Positions 18,194-29,716 of a DNA stretch of 64,000 nt are shown here, in pieces; positions within the stretch are counted from its first letter, which is position 1; every line of letters begins with the position of its first letter. The position numbers and the translations under genes are program-made. The DNA is from Deltaproteobacteria bacterium (GTDB lineage Bacteria; Myxococcota_A; UBA9042; PHBI01; JACKFB01): the NCBI GenBank assembly GCA_020632695.1, contig JACKFB010000022.1:1-64000 (forward strand). The letters are read 5' to 3'. The notes below the pieces were generated by a model that was not told the origin of the DNA, did no database searches, and worked only from the letters and a program-made list of their open reading frames with translations.

Positions 18194-19243
18194 ATGCACG
18201 GCGCGCTCCTGGTCAACCTCGGCACCCCGGACGCCCCCACCACCGGGGCCGTCAGGCGCTATCTGCGCGAGTTCCTCTCGGATCCGCGCGTCATCGACCT
18301 GCCGGCCGTCCCGCGGGCGCTGCTGCTCTACGGCGTCATCCTGCCCTTCCGCCCGCAGAAGAGCGCGGCCGCCTACCGGGCCATATGGACCGAGCGCGGC
18401 TCGCCGCTGCTCTTCCACACCGAGGATCTGCGCGACGCCGTGGCCGAGCGTCTCGGGCCCACCTGGCGCGTCGCGATGGCCATGCGCTACGGCAACCCGC
18501 CGCTCGGTGAGGCCATCGCCTCGCTGCAGCAGGCGGGCGTCGACCGCATCGTCGTGCTGCCGCTCTACCCCCAGTACGCCAGCTCCTCCACCGGCTCCTC
18601 GCTCGAGCGCCTCTACGCGCTGGCCGGCGCGCTGCCCGTCACCCCGCCGCTACAGACGGTGCCGGACTTCTACGACCACCCGGGCTTCCTGGACGCCGCC
18701 GCCGCCATCGCCCGCCCGCTGCTGGCCGAGTTCCAGCCCGACCACGTGCTGATGTCCTTCCACGGCCTGCCCGAGCGCCAGATCCGCGCCACCGATCTCC
18801 GCCCGCCGCACTGCCTGACCGCGCCCGACTGCTGCGCCTCCATCGTCCCGGCCAACCGCAGCTGCTACCGCGCCCAGAGCTACGCCACCGCGCGCCTGCT
18901 GGCCCAGCGCCTCGAGCTCGGGCCCGACGCCACCAGCGTGTCGTTCCAGTCACGCCTGGGCCGCACCCCCTGGATCAAGCCCTGGACCGACGAGGTCCTC
19001 GTGGCGCTGGCCCGGCGCGGCGTGCGCCGCCTGGCCGTGATGTGCCCGTCCTTCGTCGCCGACTGTCTGGAGACCCTCGAGGAGATCGGCATCCGCGCCG
19101 ACGCCAGCTTCCGCCAGGCCGGCGGCGAGGCGCTCACGCTCATCCCCTGCGTGAACAGCCACCCCATGTGGGCCTCGGCCGTCGCCGGGATGCTGCGCGA
19201 GGCAGTCGGCGAGCAGCTCGCCCTGCCCTCCCCGCCGAGCTGA
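18194..19243 (+). CDS. hemH: ferrochelatase
   Basis: The 349-residue enzyme inserts Fe2+ into protoporphyrin IX (or coproporphyrin III) at the end of haem synthesis. LVNLGTPDAP opens the protein; YGNPP, LPLYPQYASSSTGS, the catalytic His in MSFHGLPER and the Glu-bearing CPSFVADCLETLEEI follow in the expected order. A Cys-rich insert HCLTAPDCC...RSC (residues 205-225) lies after the catalytic His. Some bacterial ferrochelatases bind a [2Fe-2S] cluster with Cys residues in a comparable area, so this could be one, but that is inference. It stands alone, divergent from the transporter fusion. Confidence 0.93.
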   Translation: MHGALLVNLGTPDAPTTGAVRRYLREFLSDPRVIDLPAVPRALLLYGVILPFRPQKSAAAYRAIWTERGSPLLFHTEDLRDAVAERLGPTWRVAMAMRYGNPPLGEAIASLQQAGVDRIVVLPLYPQYASSSTGSSLERLYALAGALPVTPPLQTVPDFYDHPGFLDAAAAIARPLLAEFQPDHVLMSFHGLPERQIRATDLRPPHCLTAPDCCASIVPANRSCYRAQSYATARLLAQRLELGPDATSVSFQSRLGRTPWIKPWTDEVLVALARRGVRRLAVMCPSFVADCLETLEEIGIRADASFRQAGGEALTLIPCVNSHPMWASAVAGMLREAVGEQLALPSPPS

Positions 19244-19259
19244 GGCCGAGCGGGCGCTC

Positions 19260-19976
19260 CTACGCGAAGGTCTCGCGGACCCGCGCCCGGAGCGCCTCTC
19301 GCGCCGTCTCGAGCAGCGGCGGCCCGTGCCCGCTTATCAGGTGGCGGAACTCGAGCTCGCACAGGCGCCTGAAGTCCTCGGCCATGGGCGGGCCGCCCGG
19401 CCGCTGCATGAACTTCAGCCCGGGCGGGCCGATCTGCCCGGGCTTGTGGAGCCCCAGGACTCGCGTCGCCAGCTTGCCCAGCAGCGACGCCCAGGCCGTG
19501 TCGGCGTGGTTCTGCGCGCAGTCGCAGGTCACCAGCAGGCCCCCCGCCACCGGCAGGTGCAGGGCCGCCTCGGGTCCGCGCGCGTTGCGGAACACGAAGA
19601 GGCTGGCGTCGTCCAGCGGCAGCGCGCCGTCCTCGCTGAGCAGCTCGTGCGGTTCCAGGCCGAAGCCGTGGCGCATCTTCGGCAGCGCCCAGAAGCGCGC
19701 GCCGTAGCGGTCCACCACGTAGGGATCGTCGCGGTCGTGCGCCATGCCGATGCGCACGACGTGCTGGACCTCGCCCAGCTCGGCCAGCGCGACCTCGCCG
19801 GCGTCGTCCAGGCGCATGGCGTTGACCAGCGTCAGGCTTCGCCCCTGCCGCAGGATCGTCATCGTGCGGCCGATGGCCAGCCCCGGCTTCATCGGGAAGC
19901 GGCCCCGCACGTAGAAGACGTCGGGCAGCGCCTCCTCGATGTGGCCGTGGGGCAGCGCCGGAGGGAAGCGAGCCAC
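19260..19976 (-). CDS. putative MBL-fold-like protein lacking the HxHxDH motif
   Basis: The 238-residue soluble protein starts at a GTG (19976); a TTG one codon earlier is an alternative. The pattern of an early beta sandwich (VFYVRGRFPMKPG, MTILRQGRSLTLVNAMRL) and the ending LISGHGPPLLETAREALR recall metallo-beta-lactamase-fold proteins such as DUF4336, but no HxHxDH metal motif is present. Catalysis is therefore uncertain. It follows the FadL-type porin gene after about 8 bp, so the two are probably one operon, perhaps for uptake and handling of a hydrophobic compound. Confidence 0.5.
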   Translation of the reverse strand: MARFPPALPHGHIEEALPDVFYVRGRFPMKPGLAIGRTMTILRQGRSLTLVNAMRLDDAGEVALAELGEVQHVVRIGMAHDRDDPYVVDRYGARFWALPKMRHGFGLEPHELLSEDGALPLDDASLFVFRNARGPEAALHLPVAGGLLVTCDCAQNHADTAWASLLGKLATRVLGLHKPGQIGPPGLKFMQRPGGPPMAEDFRRLCELEFRHLISGHGPPLLETAREALRARVRETFA

Positions 19977-19984
19977 CAAGACGC

Positions 19985-21442
19985 TCAGTCCTGGCCGTGC
20001 CGCAACAACTGCCCGAACTGGATGTCCAGACCCAGCGACAGCGTGTCGAAGTGGGACTCGAAATGCCCGGCGTTGGCCGGCACGCCCTCGGAGCCGCCGC
20101 AGTCCGCGGGGCAGGGCCGCAGCGGGCGCTCCTGGTACTGCTTGGCGAAGTCCTCGGAGATGTCACGGTCCTCCTGGAAGACGTGCATGTAGCTCGCCGT
20201 CAGCGAGACCCGCCGGCTCACGTCCCAGGTCAGGCCGGCGCCCACGCCGAAGCGCTGGAAGCTCGGGAAGTCCAGGTGCGTGTAGTTGGTCGGGGCCGCC
20301 GCGCTCTCCCAGAAGCCGCCGGCGCGCACGGTGAGCCGGTTCGGCACGACGTTCCAGTCGCCGCCCACCCGCACGCTGACCGTGTCCTTCCAGGCCTTGT
20401 CGATGACGATCTGGCTCACCGTCTGCCCGGCGATCTCGCCGTCCAGGTCGATGCGGTACTCGTCGATGGAGGACCAGCCCTCCCACACCACGTCGGCCTC
20501 GACGTCGAAGACCTCGCGGTCGCCGTCCATCTTCACGTAACGCAGCCCGGCGCGCACGATGGGCGGCAGATCCAGGGTGAGCTTCGCGTGGAGCGCGTCG
20601 GTGATGAGGCTCTCCTTGTCCACCCGGACGCCGCCCTCGGGCTCCAGGTGGATGGGGATGACACGCGCCGAGACCCCCAGCTCCAGGTTGGGGATGGGAC
20701 GCCACCACATGCCGATGATCGCCGTGGGGGCGAAGTGGTCGTGGAGGTCCAGCTCGGTGATGAGCTGGTCGCTCGCCTCATCGGGCACGGGCTTCAGCGC
20801 GCTGATGCCGGTCACCGCGGAGGAGTCCACGACCAGCCCGTAGCGCATGCGGTTGAGGTCGGCGACCTGCATCGTCACGCCGACGCCGAACTTCTTGGGC
20901 ACCTCCCAGGCCACCGCCAGGGAGTAGTAGACCAGGATGAGATCGGTCTTGGTCAGCATGAAGGACTGCGGCCCGTAGTCGGGGTAGTCGTGCTTGCCGA
21001 CCGCGCTGGGGCCGTAGATCCCGACGGCGACGCTCCAGTCCTCGGCCTTCTTGGAGAAGTCGCCCAGGTCCAGCGAGAGCGCCACGAAGCCGCCCAGGCC
21101 GAAGAAGCTCTCGCCGTCCTCGACCTTCTCGAAGGTGGTGCCGGCCTGCGCCCCCCAGCCCTCGCCGAGCGGCGCGCGCTGGAAGCTGGTGCCGTGGAAG
21201 ACCAGGTTGTGGTGCCACATGACCCGGCTGCCCCTGAGCCGCGCGATGGCGCCGGGGTTGTACTGGAGCGCCGTGAGGTCCTTGACCCCCACGGTGTTGG
21301 CGCCGCCGCGTCCCACCGCTCGGGCGCCGTTGTCGGGCACCTCGAAGCCACCCGCGAGCGCCTGGCCGCCCGTCGCCAGCAGCGTCGCGCAGAGCGCCAC
21401 GAGCACAAGGGAGCGCCCCGGATTCCGGCCGACCGTACCCAT
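19985..21442 (-). CDS. outer-membrane porin, OmpP1/FadL family
   Basis: The 485-residue protein has a signal peptide ending GGQALAGG. The mature N-terminus FEVPDNGARAVGRGGANTVG with ALQYNPGAIARLRG is the FadL/TodX hatch motif (GRGGA, D, NPA-like). The rest alternates polar and aromatic residues as in a 14-strand beta-barrel, and ends in a strand (LGLDIQFGQLL). FadL-type channels bring long-chain fatty acids or aromatic hydrocarbons across the outer membrane. The CPADC pair near residue 455 may form a loop disulfide. Start at ATG 21442; 130 bp separate it from the divergent lipoprotein gene. Confidence 0.85.
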   Translation of the reverse strand: MGTVGRNPGRSLVLVALCATLLATGGQALAGGFEVPDNGARAVGRGGANTVGVKDLTALQYNPGAIARLRGSRVMWHHNLVFHGTSFQRAPLGEGWGAQAGTTFEKVEDGESFFGLGGFVALSLDLGDFSKKAEDWSVAVGIYGPSAVGKHDYPDYGPQSFMLTKTDLILVYYSLAVAWEVPKKFGVGVTMQVADLNRMRYGLVVDSSAVTGISALKPVPDEASDQLITELDLHDHFAPTAIIGMWWRPIPNLELGVSARVIPIHLEPEGGVRVDKESLITDALHAKLTLDLPPIVRAGLRYVKMDGDREVFDVEADVVWEGWSSIDEYRIDLDGEIAGQTVSQIVIDKAWKDTVSVRVGGDWNVVPNRLTVRAGGFWESAAAPTNYTHLDFPSFQRFGVGAGLTWDVSRRVSLTASYMHVFQEDRDISEDFAKQYQERPLRPCPADCGGSEGVPANAGHFESHFDTLSLGLDIQFGQLLRHGQD

Positions 21443-21572
21443 CCACCCCTCCGAATGTCGCGAGCCAGCCCGTGCGGTACCACAGGCCGGCGTCCATCGT
21501 CTATGCGCCCTTGGCACGGAGACCTCCGGGCCCCTATAGTCTGCGCGCCCTCCCTGTGACCCGGGACCCTCC

Positions 21573-22526
21573 ATGCGCATCTCCCCGTCCTCGTCGATGC
21601 TCTGCGGTTGCCTGCTGGCCCTGGCCGCCTGCTCGAACCCCACCGACGACAGCCGCAACATCTTCCCCTTCACCGCGGGCTCGGGTGACGCGGCGCCGGA
21701 CGTGCAGGAGGAGATCACGGTCGATCCCACCTCCGAGAGCTTCCTGGTCGACTGCATCCGCATCGAGACCCTGGGCAGCGTCGGCCCCGACGGCTTCCAG
21801 ACCCAGTTCCTCGGCCGCGCGTGGACGGCCGACATCACGGCCCACAAGCTGAACGTGCTCTTCGACGTGGTCGGCCGCAACGTCGGCGACGGGCAGCTCT
21901 CGCTGCAGCTCCACTCGGGCGTCGGCACCTCGATCAGCGACATGTGCAACGAGCCCAGCAGCGACTCGCCGGTCGTCGAGGGCAGCTTCGTCGTCGACGG
22001 CGGCGACAAGATCCCCTTCGTGGGCGCCGAAGGCGGGCCCCCGACCGAGGAGGATCCCTGCATCGTCGACATGCCCGACTCGTCGGGCCTCGGCGACATC
22101 GGCACCGTTCAGCTCGGCCCCGACCAGCGGGTCTTCATCTACGCCGAGGACGACACGGGCGTGCCCTTCAACTGCACCTCCGACCCCACCCCCGACGCGG
22201 TGCCGCTGCGCGCGATCCAGTTCACCATGACGCTGTCGCCCGATGGCAAGCGCGCCGCCGGCCGGCTCAACGGCTGCCTCAGCATGGCCGAGGCGACCAA
22301 GCTCTGCTCCTGCATCGGCAAGTGCGTGGGCTCGACGGGCCCCGGCGACGTCCAGGCGGACGGGCCGTGCCAGGGCTGTCCGGTCGGCGGCAAGCCGCTG
22401 GCCACCCAGCTCGCGGGGGTGCAGCCCACCGCCAACTGCACGGCGATCCTCGGCGAGGAGGCCTTCGATCTCATCGCCAACTTCTCGGCGACCCGCATGC
22501 CGAAGAAGCCGGTGACCTGCGAGTAG
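21573..22526 (+). CDS. Cys-rich lipoprotein of unknown function
   Basis: The 317-residue protein has a signal peptide with lipobox LALAAC (Cys near residue 20). After a short Asp/Thr-rich linker comes a beta-rich domain (about 50-250), then a Cys-rich stretch LCSCIGKCVG...CQGCPVGG at residues 245-275, likely disulfide-bonded in the periplasm or at the surface. No known family was recognised. It is monocistronic, with a terminator-like hairpin 10 bp after the stop. Confidence 0.65.
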   Translation: MRISPSSSMLCGCLLALAACSNPTDDSRNIFPFTAGSGDAAPDVQEEITVDPTSESFLVDCIRIETLGSVGPDGFQTQFLGRAWTADITAHKLNVLFDVVGRNVGDGQLSLQLHSGVGTSISDMCNEPSSDSPVVEGSFVVDGGDKIPFVGAEGGPPTEEDPCIVDMPDSSGLGDIGTVQLGPDQRVFIYAEDDTGVPFNCTSDPTPDAVPLRAIQFTMTLSPDGKRAAGRLNGCLSMAEATKLCSCIGKCVGSTGPGDVQADGPCQGCPVGGKPLATQLAGVQPTANCTAILGEEAFDLIANFSATRMPKKPVTCE

Positions 22527-22535
22527 GGCCTCCCC

Positions 22536-22552
22536 GACCCCGGCGCGGGGTC
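22536..22552. terminator. hairpin between the lipoprotein gene and dnaE2
   Basis: GACCCCG and CGGGGTC pair across a 3-nt loop, 10 bp after the lipoprotein stop, between convergent genes. No T-run follows. Confidence 0.4.
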
Positions 22553-22625
22553 ACAGGTTCGGCGGCGAGACGGCCCCGTCGACCGGCCGGTCCCGGTCGG
22601 CCGTCAGCGGTCCGCGCGACCCCTC

Positions 22626-23318
22626 TCAGTGGAAGTCCCGGCTGCGCGTGCGCTCGGCGCGCAGCGGCAGGATCGGGCGCCAGAGGTGCTCGGCGATGAG
22701 GTGCACCACCCCCTCCTGGGCCTGGACCTTGCCGGTCACCCCCAGGAAGGGCTCGGTCTTCGCCAGCACGCGGTGACGCTCGAAGACCTGCTCCCACACC
22801 ACCAGGTTCACGAAGCCGGTCTCGTCCTCGAGGGTCATGAAGACGACGCCGCCCGCCGTCCCCGGGCGCTGCCGGCAGATCACCAGCCCCACGTAACGCG
22901 TCCGCGCCCCGTCGCGGAGCTGGTTCAGATCGACGGCGGTCGGCAGCCGCTGCTGCGCCAGGTGACCCCGCAGCGGCCCCAGCAGGTGACCCCGCGGGCT
23001 GTGGTCGGCCGTCCGGTAGTCCCAGGCGATCACCGAGAGGGCGTCCAGCGGATCCAGCTCGACCTCCGGCTCGGGATCGTCGAGGGGCAAGGGGATCGGC
23101 GTCTGCCGCGCCAACCGCGTCACCTTCCACAGCGCCTCGCGCCGGTCCACCCCGAAGGCCGCCAACGCCCCCGCCTCGGCGAGCTGCCCCAGCGCCCGCT
23201 CCCCCAGGTCCGCCCGCCGCACCAGATCCTCCAAGCTGCGAAAAGGCCCCTCGCGCCGAGCCGCCTCGATGCGCTCACGCTCACGAGCGCCGAGCCCTTT
23301 TACAAAACGCAGCCCCAT
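22626..23318 (-). CDS. dnaE2: error-prone DNA polymerase DnaE2, C-terminal part (broken gene)
   Basis: These 230 residues match the end of DnaE2: MGLRFVKGLGARERERIEAA with FRSLEDLVRRADLGERAL (helix-hairpin-helix and C-terminal helices), then an OB-fold (VGLVICRQRPGTAGGVVFMT, FVNLVVWEQVFERH) and the family ending near TRSRDFH. The frame stays open upstream of 23318 into the repeat element but has no start codon there, so this part is not an independent gene. It belongs to the N-terminal part at 23644-26415, in a different frame. The DNA between is element A. Confidence 0.85.
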   Translation of the reverse strand: MGLRFVKGLGARERERIEAARREGPFRSLEDLVRRADLGERALGQLAEAGALAAFGVDRREALWKVTRLARQTPIPLPLDDPEPEVELDPLDALSVIAWDYRTADHSPRGHLLGPLRGHLAQQRLPTAVDLNQLRDGARTRYVGLVICRQRPGTAGGVVFMTLEDETGFVNLVVWEQVFERHRVLAKTEPFLGVTGKVQAQEGVVHLIAEHLWRPILPLRAERTRSRDFH

Positions 23319-23643
23319 TCTGACGGCCGAGGCACCGTCAGCGGCCGAGGCACCGTCAGCGTCGGCTACGCACGCCGTGGGCGGCGTCGCTCGGTCGGGT
23401 CGCGTGTGCGGCGGGCCTGGAGCCCGCCTCCGTGCGCCCTCCCTCGCTTCTTGCCCACGGCGCGCTCGCTCGCCGCTGCCGGCGCCTCTACATGGGGCTG
23501 GTCGTCCCCGGCCCGGCCGGGGCGGGGGCCGGGGCCGGGGACGGGGCCGAGTCCGGGGCCGGGGCCGAGACCGAGGCCGGGGCCGGGGCCGGGGCCGAGA
23601 CTGGGGCCGAGACTGAGGCGAGGCCGAGACGAGGCGAGACTGG

Positions 23644-26415
<2,772 letters not shown>

Positions 26416-26617
26416 GGCGCCGCCCCGGGCAGCGGGAGTCTGGTGCGACGCCCCCTCACAGGGTCAGCGAGAACATGGGCCGGGTCGGATCGCCCCCACC
26501 GGCGGATCCGTCGACCGGACGCCGAGACATGCCTGGTGGGGTGTCGCAGGCGGCTGGGCGGCGGAGGCGGCCCTTGGGGCGGTCGAGGCCGGCCGGCTGC
26601 TGTTCTCGCTGCCCCTG

Positions 26618-28123
26618 TCACTCCAGCGTCCCCTGCAGGCGCCAGCGCCGCCGCCGTCGATCGTAGTAGGCCCAGAGCACCTCCCCGCTCTTCGTCTCGA
26701 TGAAGTGGTAGTCGCGGTGCACCTCCTGGTGCCACCAGCCCCCCGAGATGACGTAGGGTCCCACCATCCGGACCACCGCCCCCTGGCTCAGGGTGCCCGG
26801 CAGCCACCCGTCGTTGCGCAGATGCCGCTCGGGCGAGCGCAAGGGCTGCGACCGCCACAGGAGCCGCCGCACCGCCACCGCGTCCCCCTCGAAGCGCGGG
26901 CGGGCCGCCCCCAGCCGAGCCAGCGGCTCCCAGCGGAAGCGCGCCTCGGGCAGGTGCCCCTCCCTCAGCCGGGCGCACACCACCACCCGGTCACCCAGCT
27001 CCGCCCGCACCCGCGCCAGCGCCCGGTTCGCCGCCGCCAGGTCCCGTCGCGGCTGCCGGGTGAAGAGCCCCGTCTGCTCCCAGGCCGTGCGCGTCCCCTC
27101 GGCGGTGACGCGCAGCTCCTCGACGCCCGCCGCCAGCGACAGCGCCGAGAGCTTCAGGTGCACCAGCTCGAGGAGCTGCTCCTCGTCGAGGGTCGGGTCC
27201 GCCGGCCGCACCGTCGCCCGACACGCCGGCGCATGATCGAGCACCATCTCCAGGTGCAGCGCCACCAGCGCCTCGGCCCGCTCCTCGAGCTGCCGCAGCA
27301 GCCCGGAGAGCATCCCCTTCACCGTGAAGAGCAGCTCCGTCGTCGCCGCCACCGGCGCCAGCAGCTCCCGCGTGGCGCTGACCGGCGCGGTCTCCTCGAT
27401 CGAGGGCCGCGGCAGCCCCTCCTCCCCCATCACCGCGCGCCGCAGCCGCGCCGCCTCCGCCCCGAAGCGCTCCCGCAGCCCCCGCTCCGGCAGCCTCTGG
27501 AGCTGCCCCACCCGGGTGATCCCCAGCCGCGACAGGGCGTCGCGCAGCTCCGGGTCGATGCCCAGCCGTGACAGCGGCACCTGCCAGGCGGCCTCCAGCT
27601 CGGCCTCCGGGTCGTCGTGCAGCGTCAGCCCGCCATGCTCCGCCGCCAGCGCCCGGGTCGCGAAGCGCCGGAAACCGATGGCCACCGACGCCTCGAAGCC
27701 CAGCGCCCCCATGGCCTCGCCCAGCAGACGCCCCAGCTCGGGCAGGCTGGGGAACACCGCCCCCATCCCGGCCACGTCGAGCCAGAAGGTGCCCGGCGCC
27801 CCCTCGTCCTTCTCGATATGCGGGCTGAAGCGCCGTAGCGCTCCGAGCAGCTCGCCCTGCCCTCGCTCCACGTCCAGCGGCGACACCACCCCCGCCCGCA
27901 GCCCGCGAGCCAGCGACAGCGCCTCCGCGTAGCGCATCCCGCGCAGGATCCCCTCGCGATGCGCCGCCTCGTTCAGCCACAGCACCCTCCCCAGCGGGGT
28001 GTCCGCCTCCACCACCACCGCCGGCACACCGGCCCACTCCGGATGCCGCCGGCGCAAGAGCTGCAAAGGCAACGCCGGCACATGCACGCAAGCGACCCGC
28101 CGGGCCTCATCGGACATGGCCAT
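26618..28123 (-). CDS. imuB: ImuB, catalytically inactive Y-family polymerase adaptor
   Basis: The 501-residue protein has a Y-family polymerase layout: palm ACVHVPALPLQLLRR and AVVVEADTPLGRVLWLN, then RYAEALSLARGL, FWLDVAGMGAVFPSL, a thumb with HhH-like LGITRVGQLQRLPERGLRERF, a little-finger region, and an ImuB-type C-terminus with YVISGGWWHQEVHRDYHFIE. The acidic residues that bind catalytic metals in real Y polymerases (DMDxF and DE) are missing, as is normal for ImuB, which links the beta clamp to DnaE2. The start ATG at 28123 (or 28117) lies just inside the downstream edge of element B. Confidence 0.92.
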   Translation of the reverse strand: MAMSDEARRVACVHVPALPLQLLRRRHPEWAGVPAVVVEADTPLGRVLWLNEAAHREGILRGMRYAEALSLARGLRAGVVSPLDVERGQGELLGALRRFSPHIEKDEGAPGTFWLDVAGMGAVFPSLPELGRLLGEAMGALGFEASVAIGFRRFATRALAAEHGGLTLHDDPEAELEAAWQVPLSRLGIDPELRDALSRLGITRVGQLQRLPERGLRERFGAEAARLRRAVMGEEGLPRPSIEETAPVSATRELLAPVAATTELLFTVKGMLSGLLRQLEERAEALVALHLEMVLDHAPACRATVRPADPTLDEEQLLELVHLKLSALSLAAGVEELRVTAEGTRTAWEQTGLFTRQPRRDLAAANRALARVRAELGDRVVVCARLREGHLPEARFRWEPLARLGAARPRFEGDAVAVRRLLWRSQPLRSPERHLRNDGWLPGTLSQGAVVRMVGPYVISGGWWHQEVHRDYHFIETKSGEVLWAYYDRRRRRWRLQGTLE

Positions 28124-28148
28124 GCAACGGAATCACGACGCCGTCGAT

Positions 28149-28883
28149 GACCGAGGCGGCGGCTGCGGACGCCGTGGGACTGCGTCGCTCGGTCGGGTCG
28201 CGTGTGCGGCGGGCCTGAAGCCCGCCTCCGTGCGCCCTCCCTCGCTCCTTGCCCACGACGCCCTCGCTCGCCGCCTCGGCCATCGACACAGTCAGAACCG
28301 AGGTCGGGGCCGAGACCGAGGCCGGGACCGAGGCCGGGACCGGGGCCGAGACCGAGGCCGAGACCGACTCCGAGACCGAGACCGAGACCGAGGCCGGGAC
28401 CGAGGCCGGGGCCGGGACCGAGGCCGGGACTGAGACCGAGGCCGGGACCGGGACCGAGGCCGGGACCGAGGCCGGGACCGAGACTGAGGCCGAGACCGAC
28501 TCTGAGACTGAGGCCGAGACTGAGGCCGGGACTGACTCTGAGACCGAGACGGAGGCCGAGACTGATCCTGAGGCTGGACTGAGGCCGAGACTGACCTGAG
28601 GCCGACTCTGAGGCCGGGACTGAGGCCGAGACCGAGGCCGAGGCCGAGGCCGGGGCCGAGGCCGAGACCGAGGCCGGGACCGAGGCCGGGACCGCCCCCG
28701 AAACCGGCACCACCCCCAAACGCCCCCCACCGATGTAGAGGCGCCGAATGAGGCGAGCGAGGCCGCCGCTGAGGGTGGCGCGACCGAGCGCAGGCCGAGT
28801 CGGGCTCCAGCCCGTCGCAGGCCTGACGCGAGGGAGCGCTGCCCTCAGCGGTGGCCGTAGCCGCCTCAGGCGGTGCCTCGGCC
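28149..28883 (-). repeat. composite dispersed repeat, copy B, between imuA and imuB
   Basis: The element is about 735 bp, almost the same length as copy A. The right end CGGTGCCTCGGCC (28871-28883) equals that of copy A; the left end is degenerate (GACCGAGGCGGCG). On the minus strand it has one left module (about 165 bp), a GRGRCC hexamer core (about 28305-28700) and a right module with GCGGGCTTCAGGCCCGC, itself a small palindrome. It starts inside the frame of imuA and ends just before the imuB start codon. Confidence 0.85.
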
Positions 28884-29518
28884 GAAATACCCACCATGGA
28901 TATGGGCGCCCGATAATCCCTCTCACACAGGGGGCCGGGTCCGTGGCGCTTGTCCTTGATGGTCTCGAGGCGGAGGGTGACCCGGCCGTGGTCGATGCGG
29001 CGTTCGATGACGGCGCGGAGGGAGATCAGGGAGTCGAGGGAGGGCTGGCTGGCGGCCTTCCGGGTCAGGAAGAGCACTCCCATCTGGTGGCCCTGGGCCA
29101 GGGCCACCAGACGCGAGAGGGTGCGGGTGGGCAGGCGCAGGCCGTCCTGGGTGGCGCAGCTCGTCAGGTCGATGACCAGCAGCCCGAAGGCCCCCGAGCG
29201 GGCCAGGCGATTGGCCGCGGCCAGCGCCTGCATCGGGCCGTCCACCCGCAGGAAGGGCAAGGCCGCCAGATCCACCCCCGCCGCCGCCACGTCCGGCGGG
29301 TTCGGGCCGTCACCGCCCACCATGATCCAGGCCACCGGCTCGCTCGCCCGCTGCGCCTCCAGCACCAGGGTCACCGCGATCGTCAGCGCGCCGGCGCCCG
29401 ACAGCTCACTCAAGCGCCCGGCGATCCTGGAGCGATCGAAGCCGCCGACCCGCTCGTCCGGCGTCTGGACGAGGAGATCGGCCACGAACACATCGCGAAG
29501 TCGGTTGACGCTGACCAT
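28292..29518 (-). CDS. imuA: ImuA (RecA/SulA-like mutasome protein) with repeat-derived tail
   Basis: The first 210 residues form the RecA-like ImuA domain: TIAVTLVLEAQRASEPVAWI (strand with remnants of a Walker region), FGLLVIDLTSCATQDGLRLP and LVALAQGHQMGVLFLTRKAA, followed by RVTLRLETIKDKRHGPG, typical of the end of ImuA. After MVGIS the frame enters element B and continues for about 195 residues of low-complexity Gly/Leu then Arg/Ser-rich sequence to the stop at 28292. The true protein may therefore carry a long disordered tail. ImuA binds DNA or RecA and works with ImuB and DnaE2 in induced mutagenesis. Two LexA-like boxes lie directly upstream. Confidence 0.75.
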   Translation of the reverse strand: MVSVNRLRDVFVADLLVQTPDERVGGFDRSRIAGRLSELSGAGALTIAVTLVLEAQRASEPVAWIMVGGDGPNPPDVAAAGVDLAALPFLRVDGPMQALAAANRLARSGAFGLLVIDLTSCATQDGLRLPTRTLSRLVALAQGHQMGVLFLTRKAASQPSLDSLISLRAVIERRIDHGRVTLRLETIKDKRHGPGPLCERDYRAPISMVGISAEAPPEAATATAEGSAPSRQACDGLEPDSACARSRHPQRRPRSPHSAPLHRWGAFGGGAGFGGGPGLGPGLGLGLGPGLGLGLGLGLSPGLRVGLRSVSASVQPQDQSRPPSRSQSQSRPQSRPQSQSRSRPQSRSRPRSRPRSRSRPRSQSRPRSRPRPRSRPRSRSRSRSRSRPRSRPRSRPRSRPRSRPRPRF

Positions 29519-29526
29519 CGGGCACC

Positions 29527-29572
29527 ACGGGACATTCGTTCAGGCCTCACGATGCACGCAACGCATGTTCAG
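29527..29572 (-). promoter_or_regulatory. two LexA-like boxes in the imuA promoter
   Basis: Read on the plus strand, 29527-29543 and 29556-29572 both contain GTTCAG and resemble the M. xanthus LexA motif as recalled (CTRHAMRYBYGTTCAGS), at 15 of 17 and 13 of 17 positions. Seen from the minus strand they are GAAC-N4-GTCC and GAAC-N4-GTTG, spaced 29 bp apart. A TTGACA (29577-29572) overlaps the second box. They sit 9-54 bp upstream of the imuA ATG, as expected for SOS repression. Confidence 0.5.
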
Positions 29573-29716
29573 TGTCAAGATGGCGGCACGCCCGCCCCCC
29601 AGCCCCACCACCACCGGGCGCCCCCCAAAATCGGGGAGGCTGTCTTCCCTGGCCATCCGCCCGAAGCTCGTCAGGTCGGGCAAGCCCGCCCGGGGGAAAC
29701 AACCAAAGGATCCATC

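Noticed and set aside
28305..28700. CRISPR-like array
   Set aside because: The units are degenerate hexamers without unique spacers, and no cas genes are present. It is a minisatellite.
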